Part shown: piece after piece, positions 22,896 through 34,019 of the stretch
Layout: every line of letters begins with the position of its first letter
How positions within the stretch are numbered: position 1 is the first letter of the stretch
Origin: Adiantum capillus-veneris
Lineage: Eukaryota > Streptophyta > Polypodiopsida > Polypodiales > Pteridaceae
Assembly: GCA_014529385.2 (NCBI GenBank)
Contig: CM043959.1
Span: forward strand, 10,568,809-10,632,808
Length of the DNA stretch: 64,000 nucleotides
Direction of reading: 5' to 3'
Translations under genes and position numbers: made by a program
The notes under the pieces: model-generated
Told to the model about the DNA's origin: nothing
Seen by the model: only the letters and a program-made list of their open reading frames with translations
Database searches by the model: none

Positions 22896-25071
22896 CTCCA
22901 TGGAGCTCAGGTTTACTTGGATCCTAATGAGAAGAGTATTCCATTCGCATTGATGACCATGACATAGAGTTTGAAGAGGAAATCAGGGCAAACAAACAAG
23001 GAAAAATGACATGATAAAAATGGAATTCAGTATTTACAAGCTGAAAACCGTGACGTGATAGACAAATGGGGGTTAGAAGTAAATACCATAATTCCAAATA
23101 TGGTAGCAAAAGAAGGACCACGAACTTTAGAATTTGAAGGATACGATCAAGTTGATTTGAAGCCTTTGAAATGGCTTAGTACAGATAATCCTAGGATCGG
23201 AGTCTATTGTTGGGAGGATAGAAACGTCAAAGATCTCCTACAAACTTATCGTGCCAAATCAAGACAGCTAAGCCCATGAAGATCATTTATATCTTCAAAA
23301 TCAAAGACAAGCGTTCAACAAATCTTCCTACCTACCTATTTAGGGATTGTTATAACAATAACTTTGTTATGATGACTCCTGAAGAGGTGCAACAAACCAA
23401 ATATCAAGGGTACTCCATAAGGAATTGGATATTGGGCCAAGGACCAGAAACTACTCCACGAGAAGAACTTCGTGAGAGATCTTTTGAGATTAATGTTAAG
23501 AAACCAAAACCCACCTCATCACGAAGAAAACCGGGTGACACTAAAGCCAGTCCACGGCTACATGAGTCACTATTTCCAACAGATAGGTTTAAAGGACTCG
23601 GAACAGGATCAACGGCCAAGAGACCGGGAGTTGAACCAAATGAACGTATCAGACCAACTGATTTTCAAAAATGGGTCAAAAAATACAGTGGATCTAGGGA
23701 CCCATATGACCACTTAGCAAGATTTAAGCAAGTGCTAAGAGCAGAACGCATATTTGATTTCTGTACTCAATTCGAGGGATTTGGAATGACATAAGGAGGA
23801 AAAGCATTGACATGGTTCCAATACATTCCACCAAGGTCAATCATGGACTTAAATACATTAGCTCAAGGATTTGTAGTTGCATGTTCCAAAACGGGGATCA
23901 AACATAATATGGTAGCTCAAATCTATAGCTTCAAACAGAGACAAGGTGAGTCTGTTAGGGATTGTGCAACTAGAATGAAACAATACATTGCAAGATGCCC
24001 AGAGCTAGAGATACCTGCAGAAGAAAGACTAGTATCATTGTTTCTAGAGGGATTGCTAAACAAATAACTTCATGCTATACTGTATAGCAAGAAGCATATG
24101 ACCCTAGAAGAGTGTGTATCAGATGCTATTGACTTAGGAGACAATTGTGATATTTTCAATGAAGAAGATGTCCCTAAGGATAACCAAAGCAAAAAAACAA
24201 CATCCACCAAACCAGCACAAGTGGAAACGGCTATTGCAGCACCACTTACAGCCATAGAAGACATGCTCAAAAGGATGAATGACATGATGAGTAACATGCA
24301 AAATGCATCTATGAGGGGACCAGGGCAAGGGATTCCTCAATAGGGACAACTAATTATGCCGCAAGAATGGTGTGCAATTGAGGAAAAATGGACCAACCAT
24401 GAGACCAATGAGTGCTATTATTGACCAAAGTATGATGGGAATGTTCAATACGTGCCTATGAGGCCACAAAGACAACCCATGTACAGATATCAGCTTAATA
24501 TGGCCCCACCTCAAAGAACAGCGATGGGTATGAAAAGACCTCAGCCTGTGTTGGGTCAACAACCTCCATATCCTAGACATAATGAAGTGTCTGTAAAGTA
24601 CATGCATTCAGAGGGATTCATAGATGAATAAGCACTAGTGCATGTTACACCCTATGCTGAGCCTAGTCCATGTACAGTAATGGTAGAAGGAGATTGGTAT
24701 AATTCACATCCACCACCAATGGAAGAACCTGTGACTTATACTACACCAAAGCTTGCACCAATGTACTATGTAGCTAATCAAGGTGTTAGACCTCCTATGG
24801 TAAGACCCATGATTAAGCCAAGAACTGGAAACTATCATAATTGTAATGCAGATGATCATTGGAAAACGAATGCCTAGAGCCTGACAAGAACCTCAAGCCA
24901 GTTGAAGCTTATTGCATACAATGTTGCAAAAAGGGAGGACACTTCCCTGAAGATTGTCCAAAAAAGCCTTTAAACAAGGGTAAAACAGTAGTGAACATAG
25001 TCCAAGTGATACCTAGTAGCTCATCTGAGAGTGAATCGATTGTTCCAATCAAGGTAATCACCAGAGCCTAG
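22896..25071 (+). pseudogene. gag: gag body of element E with two zinc knuckles
   Basis: After the copia element the gag frame resumes (QVYLDPNEKSIP). Further on, TDFQKWVKKYSGSRDPYDHL and TQFEGFGM mark the capsid region shared with F (QVQKWVNKKYTGNRDPRDHV). Next come LTWFQ, HNMVAQIYSFKQRQGE and LFLEGLLNK. Near 24833 is a damaged knuckle (CNADDHWKTN) and near 24905 a CCHC-type knuckle CIQCCKKGGHFPEDC. Stops interrupt at 23792, 24065 and 24340, and frameshifts occur near 23275 and 24870. Two knuckles in tandem also occur in F. Confidence 0.8.
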
Positions 25072-25834
25072 GCTAAGAAAAAGAAACATAACTCCTCTGA
25101 TGATTCAAAGAATACTAAGATTTTCTCTCAAAAGACCAAAAGAAGCAGAAGCAAAAGGTATGAGATGAGAAAACAAAAACAAAGGGCTGAAATCGAGGAG
25201 AAATCAAAGAAACTATTCCAAGACAAGGTGAAAGAAACTGGAAGTGGAATAAAGGAAACCACCGTGAAATCAGGAGGATCAATTTTGGTTGACAAAATAT
25301 TTGAGCCAATTAATGCAGCTTTAGAAGCTTACCAAGTGAGACTTAAAGCAAGCCAAAACATGGAAAACAAATGAAAAAACTACCCTTGTCCTAATATGGA
25401 AGCAGCTAAGCTTGAAGCTTGTTAAAATTTGGTAAGAATTACTCAAGAGATGTTGGAAAAACAAAAATCCAAGCTCGAGAGTACGGCAAAACTTGAGGAG
25501 CGTGTGGTAGGGACCAGTAAAGAAAAATCCAAAGTGGTGGTAGAACCCCACCTTGAAACAAAAGAGCCAAAACTTATAGTGCCGGACAGCGAAGATTTGT
25601 AGAAGAAGACTGGCCAGAACACTGATGGGAAAAAGTTAGAGAGATTAATGATGGGAGCCTAACTTTGAAGTCAGCTCCTATAGAGGAAGTTTGGTTAGAC
25701 AACCTACCTCCTGATATGGACATGGATGTATGATCCTTGTATGAGGATTGCGGCTCTAAAGCTTCAAGAATTTCTAAATGATCGATTTTGAAAACATTAC
25801 CCTCTTACTTGGGAGATAACGAAGATGAATCATA
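25072..25834 (+). pseudogene. Charged gag-protease linker of element E
   Basis: A Lys/Glu-rich, probably coiled-coil stretch (RKQKQRAEIEEKSKKLF) is followed by SGGSILVDKIFEPINAAL, which parallels SGGSVLVDKVNE in F. Several stops. No enzyme motif is visible. Confidence 0.6.
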
Positions 25835-26446
25835 GTGTGTAAAACCACTCAGGTAAAAAGAGCGGAACAGACCCTAGAAGTAGACAACATCCATTCAATC
25901 ATGTCTACACCCATCCAATGCACTCCTACTTTAGGAGAACTGTTGAAAATCCATATTTTTGGAATGATCTACAAAAAAATCTCGAAAAGGGTGGAGATAA
26001 CATGGCTAATTGCAAAAAATTTGAGAAAATTGAAACACGAATTTGATAATAAAGATATTAGATGTGTTCCAATGAACAAATTCAAAGAATACTACGAAGG
26101 GAAAGAAGGAAACACAACCCTTTCAGTGAGATATAATGATATAGAAACCATGGCAATACTACATAGTGGGGCAGGCATAGCCATAGCCACAAAAGCAGTA
26201 TGGTAATCATGGGGACAACCAGTCATTAGACAAATTCAAATGAAATTGCAATTGGTTGATGGACACATTGAAAGACCCTTAGGACTGCTTGAAAAAGTAA
26301 TAGTCAATTCATGTGGGATTGAATATCAACACACTTTTGCCATAGTAGACTTTGTAAAGAAACTCAATTACAAAATCATACTGGGAAGATGTTTCATGCG
26401 ACAAGTACAACTCATCCAAGATTGGGAAAAAATTATATGTACTTGA
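25835..26446 (+). pseudogene. pol: First protease (PR1) of element E, catalytic Asp replaced by His
   Basis: NKFKEYYEGKEGNTTL leads into AILHSGAGIAIATK near 26155, where a retropepsin would read D-S/T-G-A. Then follow GLLEKVIVNSCGIEY and the hydrophobic KIILGRCFMRQ near 26370, the usual C-terminal retropepsin strand. A stop lies at 26204. F has the same His (AILHSGAGVAIATK), so the change predates the split of E and F. Whether the domain can cleave is doubtful. Confidence 0.75.
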
Positions 26447-27405
26447 AACAAGTGGGATCAATAACAAGGGTTAATCTTAAAGATCACACTTATAGAGATG
26501 TCATGAAAACACCTAGACAAGAAATTGATTCAGTCTCTTCGGCTGAAACTAAGCTTCCATCTTGGCTGAACAAAGACACGCCTATTTGGATGTACGGAGC
26601 CTCAAAAAATGGGAGCTTAAAAAAGAAGAATGTATCTTAGAAAGTGATTGTATAGATGAAGCCTATGTACCTGAACCCTTTCCAGAGCATTTGTTTGAGC
26701 CATTTGAGTAGACTCAAATTTTAGCAACCATGGGTGTATGTGTAAATACGTCTATGGCTACTCAATTTTGCAATGAGGACGGCTATGACATAATTCCCAT
26801 AAAAATGATCTCAACCCTTCACATTGAAGACAAAATTCAAGAATTCAAGGACTTGATGAAAGCTCAACAAGTTTATTCAGACCTCTACTATGATGCAACA
26901 GATGAGTTAGAAGAATATTTAGCTACCTCAAATGATTTGGGGTCAGAAAAAGAACATATGAGAGCTAAACTACTCATGAAAGGAGGGGACGAAAAGTTTT
27001 TTGACATTCAACCAGAAACCGAGAAGATAGAAATGGTATAGAAGATAAAGAGACACGAGAAACTTGAAAGCTAGCCCTATGCCATCAGTCTCCAGTAGAA
27101 CATAGTTTCTGATGCAGATAGATGCTCATGATTGTGTCAAGGACAAAATCCTTGGTAGATATCCTTTAAACAAAAAACAGGGAATGTCAAAAACATTGAG
27201 AAAAAACAGAAAGGAAACTCAAGCAAAGCCTAAATACTAGGACAAGGATTCAACCATAACACGAGTTGAACGAAGAAAGAAATATCAAAAAAAGCTGTAA
27301 AGGAGATATATACGACTGAAATGACCATTCAAGATGGTGGTAAAGATGTAATGAGTGTTCCATCCCATTACAAGAAATATGCTCTCCAAGATTGAAAAAT
27401 CATAG
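26447..27405 (+). pseudogene. Region between PR1 and RT in element E
   Basis: Shared phrases with F (LPSWLNKDTPIWMYGASKNGSLK against LPAWLGQQKELWMCGTSHCGSLK; FCNEDGYDIIP against FCDKDGYDVLP) show this is part of the polyprotein. No known domain is recognised. Multiple stops and frameshifts. Confidence 0.6.
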
Positions 27406-28950
27406 TTGAGCAATCTGTCCAGGGAACTACGAAAACAGGGTGAGTCCTACAAAGGACTTGAAAACACAAAAAAGATACATCTGGTCGAACCAGGAGAAGA
27501 GCCTAGACTAGCCTACATTGCAAACAACCTGACGAATGAAGAAGAAGAGCTTCTGTTAAGCTTACTGAAAGAATACCAAAGGGTGTTGATCCAGAAATCT
27601 GTCAACATACCATACCCATGAGAGATGATGCAAAACCAAGTAGATAGAGGCCATACACATATAATGAAACATTTTCCTAGAAGATCAAAGAAGAGATAAA
27701 AAATCTAAAGGAAGCCAAATTTATTTATGAAATTGAACACACAGATTGGGTGTCTCCAATTGTGATAGTCCCCAAGACAAATGGAAAATTACAAGTGTGT
27801 GTCAATCTCAAGAAAGTGAATGCAGCTACCATTAGAGACAACTTTCCTCTTCCAATCACTGAGCATGTTTTAGAACGAGTTGCAGGAAAAGAAGATTATA
27901 GCTTTTTAGATGGATTTTTGGGATACAATCAACTTTTGGTTAATCCCAAAGATCAGCATAAAACTACCTTTGCAACTAAATGGGGTATTTTTTCCTATCG
28001 GGCTATGCCTTTTGGGTTAACTAATGCTCCTGCCACCTTTCAAAAATTATTGAGCCATGATTTTAAAGAATATCTTTGAAATTTCTTGGAAGTATATATG
28101 GATGATTTATGTGTACATTCGTCAATCCGGGCTGATCATTTTGAACACCTCAAAAAGGTATTTGAAAAATGTCGACTTTATAGGATCTGCTTAAATCCCT
28201 AAAAGTGCACATTCATGGGCAGACAAGGCAAAAATCTTGGATATATAGTGTCTAAAAATGGCATAGCCTGATATGGCTAAAATTTATGTTATTGATAATT
28301 TGCCTAGACCGACAACAGTCAAAGGGGTTCAAGCCTTCATGGGACATTGTGGATATTACAGACGATTCATTTACATGTACACTATAGTTGCAAAACCCAT
28401 GTATAGCTTGATTATACTCTTTGAATGGACTGATGAGTGTGAAGAATCCTTCATGAAGCTTAAGCAAGCTCTCACTTCATCTCCAATATTGAAAGCACCA
28501 GATTGGAATAAGATATTCCACATACATGTAGATGCTTCCAATTTAGCCATCGGATGTATCCTAGTTCAACCAGGATACGGGAAAATTGATTTTCTATTTC
28601 TTATGCTAGCCAATAGTTGAATATGGCAGAGAAAAACTATACCACCATTGAAAGGGAAGGACTAGGAATGATCTATGCCATGAAAAATTAGAGACATTAC
28701 CTATTAGCTAACAAATTTGTGTTCTTTGTGGACCACCAATCCTTATTGTACTTGGTCAACAAACCATGCAACACAGGAAGAATAGTGAGATGGTTCGTCA
28801 TTCTTTTGAAATTTGATTTCACTGTACTTGTGAAAAAGGGCACCACTCATCAAAGAGCAGATCATTTGTCAACGATTGTTTCAGGAGAACCACCTAAAGG
28901 AGTAGACGATGGTCTACCAGATGCATATATGTTCTCCATTGAAATGATAC
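27406..28950 (+). pseudogene. pol: Reverse transcriptase and RNase H of element E
   Basis: [51 protein letters not shown], and the catalytic YMDD near 28094-28105. RNase H: IHVDASNLAIGCIL near 28525, TIEREGLGMIYAM near 28650 and FVDHQSLLYLVN near 28725, giving the Asp/Glu/Asp residues. Stops lie at 28077, 28199 and 28618, and others are spread about. The wording fits the non-chromovirus side of plant Ty3/gypsy, as does the primer site. Confidence 0.88.
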
Positions 28951-28999
28951 CTCGATGGTCAGAAAATATGGTATCCTTGACCATAGCTCAAGTGTTTTC

Positions 29000-30600
29000 G
29001 CAAATACCACTTCCTATTACAATCGGATTAATTGAGCAATCAGCTATGTATCAATTACTAGCTAGAAGGTTGTACAAAATAAATCAAGATGGAATATTTC
29101 TTCTATGCATTAATCCTGAGGAGAAAACCCAATACTTGATTCAAGCACATATTACCATAGTAGGACTTCACTTTGCGGAAGACCAAACTATGTGACGGAT
29201 CTTGAGACTTGGAATATTTTGGCCAACTATGAGGAGTGATGCTCATTCTTTTGTGAAAAATTTTCCTCGATGTCAAAAACAAACACCCATACCTCATGTG
29301 ACATTGTTCCAAATATCACTTGCTCCTAAGTGGAGTCCAAAAATTTCCTGAGGATATGATCAAATGTCATCAAAGAGCAGGTTAAACAGAAGCAAGAGAC
29401 TATGATCTAATTGAAAACCAATTGTATTGGAGAGGTAAGGATCTACATTTGCGTCTTTGTGCGAATGAAGAGGAATATGTTCCCATTATAGAACAAGCAC
29501 ATGCTGGATTAGCTAGAGATCACTTCTCTAGTGAGACCACTGCAAGAGCAATCTTAATGGTAGGCATATGGTGGCCAACACTTTTTGCAGATTCCAAGGA
29601 ATATGTTCAAATGTGTGATGCATGTCAACGAGCTAAAATGCCAACCCATGTAGATAGCATGTCTCTACGACCAATGATGGGGGCTAGAGCTTTTGCAAAA
29701 TGGGGTATAGACTTTGTTGGGCCAATATTTCCACCTGCTTATAGAACCCAAGCTCATTATATCATTGTAGCTATGAACTATTTGACCAAGTGGGTAGAGA
29801 CTAAAGAAACTCAAAAGAATGATGTTTGAACCACAACTGCATTCTTGTATGAGTACGTGTTCACAAGATATGGAATGCCAATAGAAATTATCAGTGATAG
29901 GGGAACTCATTTCCTCAATGAGGTAATTGAGTATTTGCTTAATGAGTTTATGGTCATCCATAACAAATCGGCTCCCTATCACCCACAAGCAAATGGACAA
30001 GCTGAGCATACGAATAAAATTCTTAGCTCGGTATTGACTAAAGTGGTTAGTTCAGGAAGGACAGATTGGGAAATGAATCTCCATGCTACTCTATGGGCTT
30101 ATCGAGTTTCATTCAAAATAGCTTTAAATGCTACACCCTTTAACCTTTTTTATGGTCTTGATGCCATACTGCCAATAGAATTTCTATTGCCGATTCTAAG
30201 GGTAGCTAAGGATCTTGAGTGGACTGGACATGAATTTTCAGAGAGACTTGAAGATTTGGAAAAGCTTGATGAGCAAAGGCTAACAGCTGTAGCTCACATC
30301 TATGCACAAAAGCAGAAACAAAAACAATTTTTTGATTCCCATCTATTTACAAAAATCTTTAAGAAAGGGGACTTAGTTTTAGTCTATTCACTTAAGCAAC
30401 ACATTCCCAAGTTTAAGAAAAAGTGAAATGGACCATTTATCATTGAAGATGTATCTCCAAGTGGAGTAGTTAAGTTGTCCACCCTAGATGGTGAACCAAT
30501 GGCTAATTGGATTAGTGGATGCCATTTGAAGAAGTACAATTTGCTACTAACCAATGAATTGCTAGAAAGAATGCATGCAGCAAAGCAACAAAAGATAAAA
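29000..30600 (+). pseudogene. pol: Integrase of element E with two tandem zinc-binding modules
   Basis: Module 1 (29050-29340): RRLYKINQDGIFLLCINPEE, RILRLGIFWPTMRSDAHSFV, then RCQK, with one Cys lost. Module 2 (29420-29650): LYWRGKDLHLRLCANEEE, HAGLARDHFSS, VGIWWPTLFADSKEYVQ, CDACQRAK. The core has Asp in WGIDFVGPI, Asp in IISDRGTHFLN and Glu in NGQAEHTNK. The C-terminal part (FKKGDLVLVYSLKQH, NWISGCHLKKY) has no chromodomain. Stops at 29827 and 30424. The double module also occurs in F and is unusual. Confidence 0.85.
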
Positions 30601-30612
30601 CGATAGCAGGTT

Positions 30613-31161
30613 ATGGATAAAGCCCAAGAAGAAGCTCATCTTCAAGTACTCAAACGAAAATTTGCTCTAAAAAACCAGCAAATACCTATTCCCATCAACA
30701 CTCTGGAACTAGATGACCGACAATGGGAATTACAAAAAGATGCAGTGTCAACAAATGATGAGTGGTTAGATGGAATGGACCTTTGCATCAAAGTACAGTT
30801 GAACAATCAAAGCACGAATTCATTGGTCCATACAGGAGCTTGAGTAAATGCACTTAGTCATTCCACGTACAAGAAAGCAACAAGTTAGTCTTTGACAGCA
30901 AGAATAGTGACTATTAAAGGATGCAACAAGAACCCAACACCAACATTGGGAGTAGTCAACTTAAATGTGATAGTACATGGATGTTCATGTCCTCATCAAT
31001 TTGTATGCTTACCAGATGAACACATAAATGAAACAATGATTCTTGGAATCTCATGGATGCGGACGTACAAGGCGATACCAGATTGGGATACCAATCAGGT
31101 CAAGCTATCACCTAAAGGCAGAAAACTCATTGTTACAATTGCACCAAGCAAGGACGAATGA
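30613..31161 (+). pseudogene. Second retropepsin-like domain (PR2) of element E
   Basis: Directly after the integrase, and after an in-frame TAG at 30604, a basic linker (QEEAHLQVLKRKFAL) leads to IKVQLNNQSTNSLVHTGA near 30790-30840, in the position of a D-T-G-A motif, and then a TGA. The domain ends with ETMILGISWMRTYKAIPDWD near 31035, the hydrophobic LG strand of retropepsins. The intact cousin in F reads TTLLDSRAQANLIS and MLLGQPW. A protease-like domain after integrase is not the normal Ty3/gypsy order. Confidence 0.7.
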
Positions 31162-31676
31162 AAAGGAGGTTACCAGAAGAGCGAACCACAAAGCAATCAA
31201 TCTTCTCCATCCTATAGATGAGCAAATGCTCTAAGTAGCATGCAAGGAGTCAGGAAAATTTGGGCACCAAAAGCACAACTTAAGGACAAGCCAATTCAAA
31301 TCTGGGTGCCCAAAACGTCATCTATTGTACCGAAGACGGTTCCAAGGTTCAAAACATAAAGAGGAGCATCTTCAAGCAGGGAACCTAACACAAAATGGAT
31401 TTGGAAGAAAATGGAGTACTTATCTTCTCTGCAAAATTTAAAACCAATCAATCAATGGAGAGTAAAGACTCAAAAGACTCAACCACAACATTCTTACCAA
31501 AGCAAACCAAGATACCAATGGCGGGTCAAAGCTCGAAAACCATTCTTATTGATACCCATAGCTCAGGAAATCAGCATACCAAATCATCCTGAGTGTATAA
31601 TCAAGCAAAGAGCACACAAGCTACAAGATTTGCTTTTTGGAAGACAACAAAAGAAAACCTCGGCATGAGAAAGCCT
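31162..31676 (+). pseudogene. Trp-motif tail after PR2, element E
   Basis: A basic low-complexity tail repeats a short motif: RKIWAPK near 31255, IQIWVPK near 31300, and QWRVK twice at 31455-31530. F has VWVRK, IWITK and IWISK at the matching place. Function unknown. A purine-rich tract (GGAGGGGTGGAAGGAAAC, 31830-31847) follows shortly. Confidence 0.55.
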
Positions 31677-32598
31677 TGAGTTAATTACTCAAGACCCAAC
31701 TCTTTCATAGCATAATGGTTTTAACTGCATTGATCTTCAAAGCATGGTAGAGCCAGCCAAGGCTATGCATAGACACGATTGTTCAACCCATGCAGACAGT
31801 CGTCCCGGAGTACGCCATTTTGGAGGGGTGGAAGGAAACTAAGTAATTAAGGGCAATGTTTGAAGAGGGAGAAAAAAGTTTGATGTTAACGTGTGATTTT
31901 TTTTACAAAATTACCTAATAATTTCCTTACAAATCATCAACAAGGGAATTTACCTAATAACATCTCCTCGATGAGTGTAAATAGTGTATATACTATGAGA
32001 AAATCATCAAAAATTGGTCATTTTTTGTTATTTTTCATCATTTTTCTTGATATTGAGACTTAAAAATGGATAAATCCAAAAAAAAACAATAAAGCTATTT
32101 TTTTCAATCAATTTTCTTAATTATCGGATTTTCACTTTGCTTTCTTAGTGCATTTTGTTATTTTCTTTGATTTTTTTAATAAACAGGTCAAAAATTAATC
32201 ATAAATAGCAAATGAGCTCAGATGGAAAAATTGAAGATACACTGATGTGATCAGAAGGACAAAGCATATGGGTTTAAAAATTTTCAATCAAATTGGCAGA
32301 TGGAAACGGAAAGCCTAAAATAGGAGGCCAAGGCCTACTTTTGCAGAATTCTTGCAGAATGAGCTACAAGAATCAGATTGAGGAAATTTTTGAGTCTAAC
32401 AGAGATTTCACAGCCTCGTAGGACTAAGAGGGGAATTAGGGCAAAAATGGTTTGGGAAGCCCGAGTACAGATATCCAAGGTAGCCTAAAATCACCTCATT
32501 TCCACTTGCCACCCTTGGAGAGAGAGCTTTCAACTTTCTTTGCGCGAGATTCCCGGAGTCCGCAGTTGTCCGTTTACAGCACCGTCTTCACATGAGAC
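31677..32598 (+). promoter_or_regulatory. Internal region between pol and the 3' ORF, element E
   Basis: AT-rich, no ORF. A TATA-like GTGTATATAC is at 31984-31993. Blocks CTCATTTCCACT (from 32495) and GAGAGAGAGCTT are conserved in order in F (41580-41619), which has clearer TATA boxes. The region ends at a tiny ATG exon with a splice donor. I infer a second promoter plus 5' UTR for the 3' ORF. Confidence 0.5.
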
Positions 32599-32605
32599 AT
32601 GAGTA
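32599..32605 (+). CDS. Start exon of the 3' ORF, element E (7 coding nt)
   Basis: ATGAGTA is followed by the donor GTAAGTT. Joined to the acceptor at 34019/34020 it adds four codons in frame before the ATG at 34025. F has the same arrangement (ATGAGAG, then GTAGGC). The agreement in phase supports a real intron. Confidence 0.6.
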
Positions 32606-34019
32606 GTAAGTTCTACACTTGTCAAGGATCCATTCTGTATGGCCGGTAGCTAGTCTAAACCCAAGGGAAAAACCCTAGAATCCGAGCAGTGCATGAAGTC
32701 CTACGACCAAAAATTGACCATAGCAGCCTGTCAGCTCAATCAAATCGGATGAGACTTGAATTGTAGCATGACCCTATAGAATAGAACACTTATATATAAA
32801 AAATTGACCATTTGGCAGGGGTCGCAGAGAGTTCCAATTAGAAAAGCTAGGTTTTTGGCAAATGCTAGAATTGGATTCTGATTCCACAGAGTCTATACAC
32901 AATGTATATGGTTGGTTTTGTAAAAACAATCAAGGCAAGCTCTTGAAAAGAAAAAAACAGCTGGAAGACTACAAAGCGTCAAATTTGACATACGAAGTCA
33001 AATTGACTCCAAATGCGCCAAAATTGAATGAGTTGCTTCGGGACTATGTAGCGGACAAGTCCATAGCCTCAAAAGTGACTAACTAACTCCGCAGGCCATG
33101 TAGTCCCAAAAATCGATGAGTTCAGAGTCGACAAAGCAAGAAATGATGCCACAAGACAAACTTTACCAAATTCAATTAAAGACTTTTTTTAGGTGTATTG
33201 AATATGTTTAGGTCAAAATTTATCAAGTTTAGCAAAAAAAGTTGACTGTTGTAAATAATCGTAATTATTTACTTTTACACTTTTTTGGCTTGAAAATGGT
33301 ACCTTCACTTCACTTATCATTTGTACACACCTATTACATGCCAAATTTCAAGTATGAGACAAAATGATTAATGAAAACTTGGAAAATTGTCAAAAAAAAG
33401 CAAATAAGTCCTTCCAATCCAAATTTTGAGTTTTCAATCACATTTTTTGATCCAAATCACCTCATATCTCACACACAGGGTCTACATTATGCTTAGAACC
33501 AAGTTGCAACAAAAATTGTCCATTTTGAAAAAAAAAAGTTAATAATCGTGATTATTTACTTTCTTGCCAAAATGGGGGAAAATTGCAACTTTTGGGGCCA
33601 AAGCACATAATGTCCCAAGGCCATTGACCAAATTTGAGCTAATTTGGATCTCAAAATCTCAAAATCGCTTTATATCTACTGTTTCAAAGACGAAAAGTCT
33701 AAATCTGGCACCATTTCCACCCTGTGCACTCAAATGAGACCACACTTTACTCAGAGTATCTAATTGCTATATATTCCAAGCCTATCATGCCAAAAATGCA
33801 AAAAGTTGGAAAATTCGTCAATCACGATTATTTACTTTTGTTGCAAATTTTTGTTTGGACTTTATGATGTTGATCTTTACATGTTTTTATGCATCTATGC
33901 ATGTTCAAAAATTGATTTGAAGCAAATTGGACTCAATTTGTCAGCGATTTAGACTCAAGGGCATTTCAGAGTGGAAATTGTAGAAATTTTCTAACTTTGT
34001 CACTCACTTCTCCTAACAG
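32606..34019 (+). other. Predicted intron of the E 3' ORF, containing palindromes
   Basis: Donor GTAAGTT at 32606. Acceptor CTTCTCCTAACAG ends at 34019 with CTAAC branch-like sequences just upstream. Length 1,414 bp. The palindrome array at 33251-33835 lies inside. A short ORF at 32862-33086 within it has no recognisable motif. Confidence 0.65.
33251..33835. repeat. Intronic palindrome array of element E
   Basis: The leader palindrome of E recurs at 33251-33272 and 33538-33559. A third copy at 33817-33835 has a shortened left arm. Spacing is about 287 and 279 bp. Cores read CGTA, CGTG and CACG, again transitions from CGCG. Confidence 0.88.

Noticed and set aside
27406-31161. Endogenous pararetrovirus (caulimovirid)
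   Set aside because: Integrase, LTRs and a Tat-type primer site are present and no movement-protein motif is seen.
31880-32600. 3' LTR of element E right after pol
   Set aside because: It does not match the E 5' LTR (14212-15075), while the block is conserved in F between pol and the 3' ORF.
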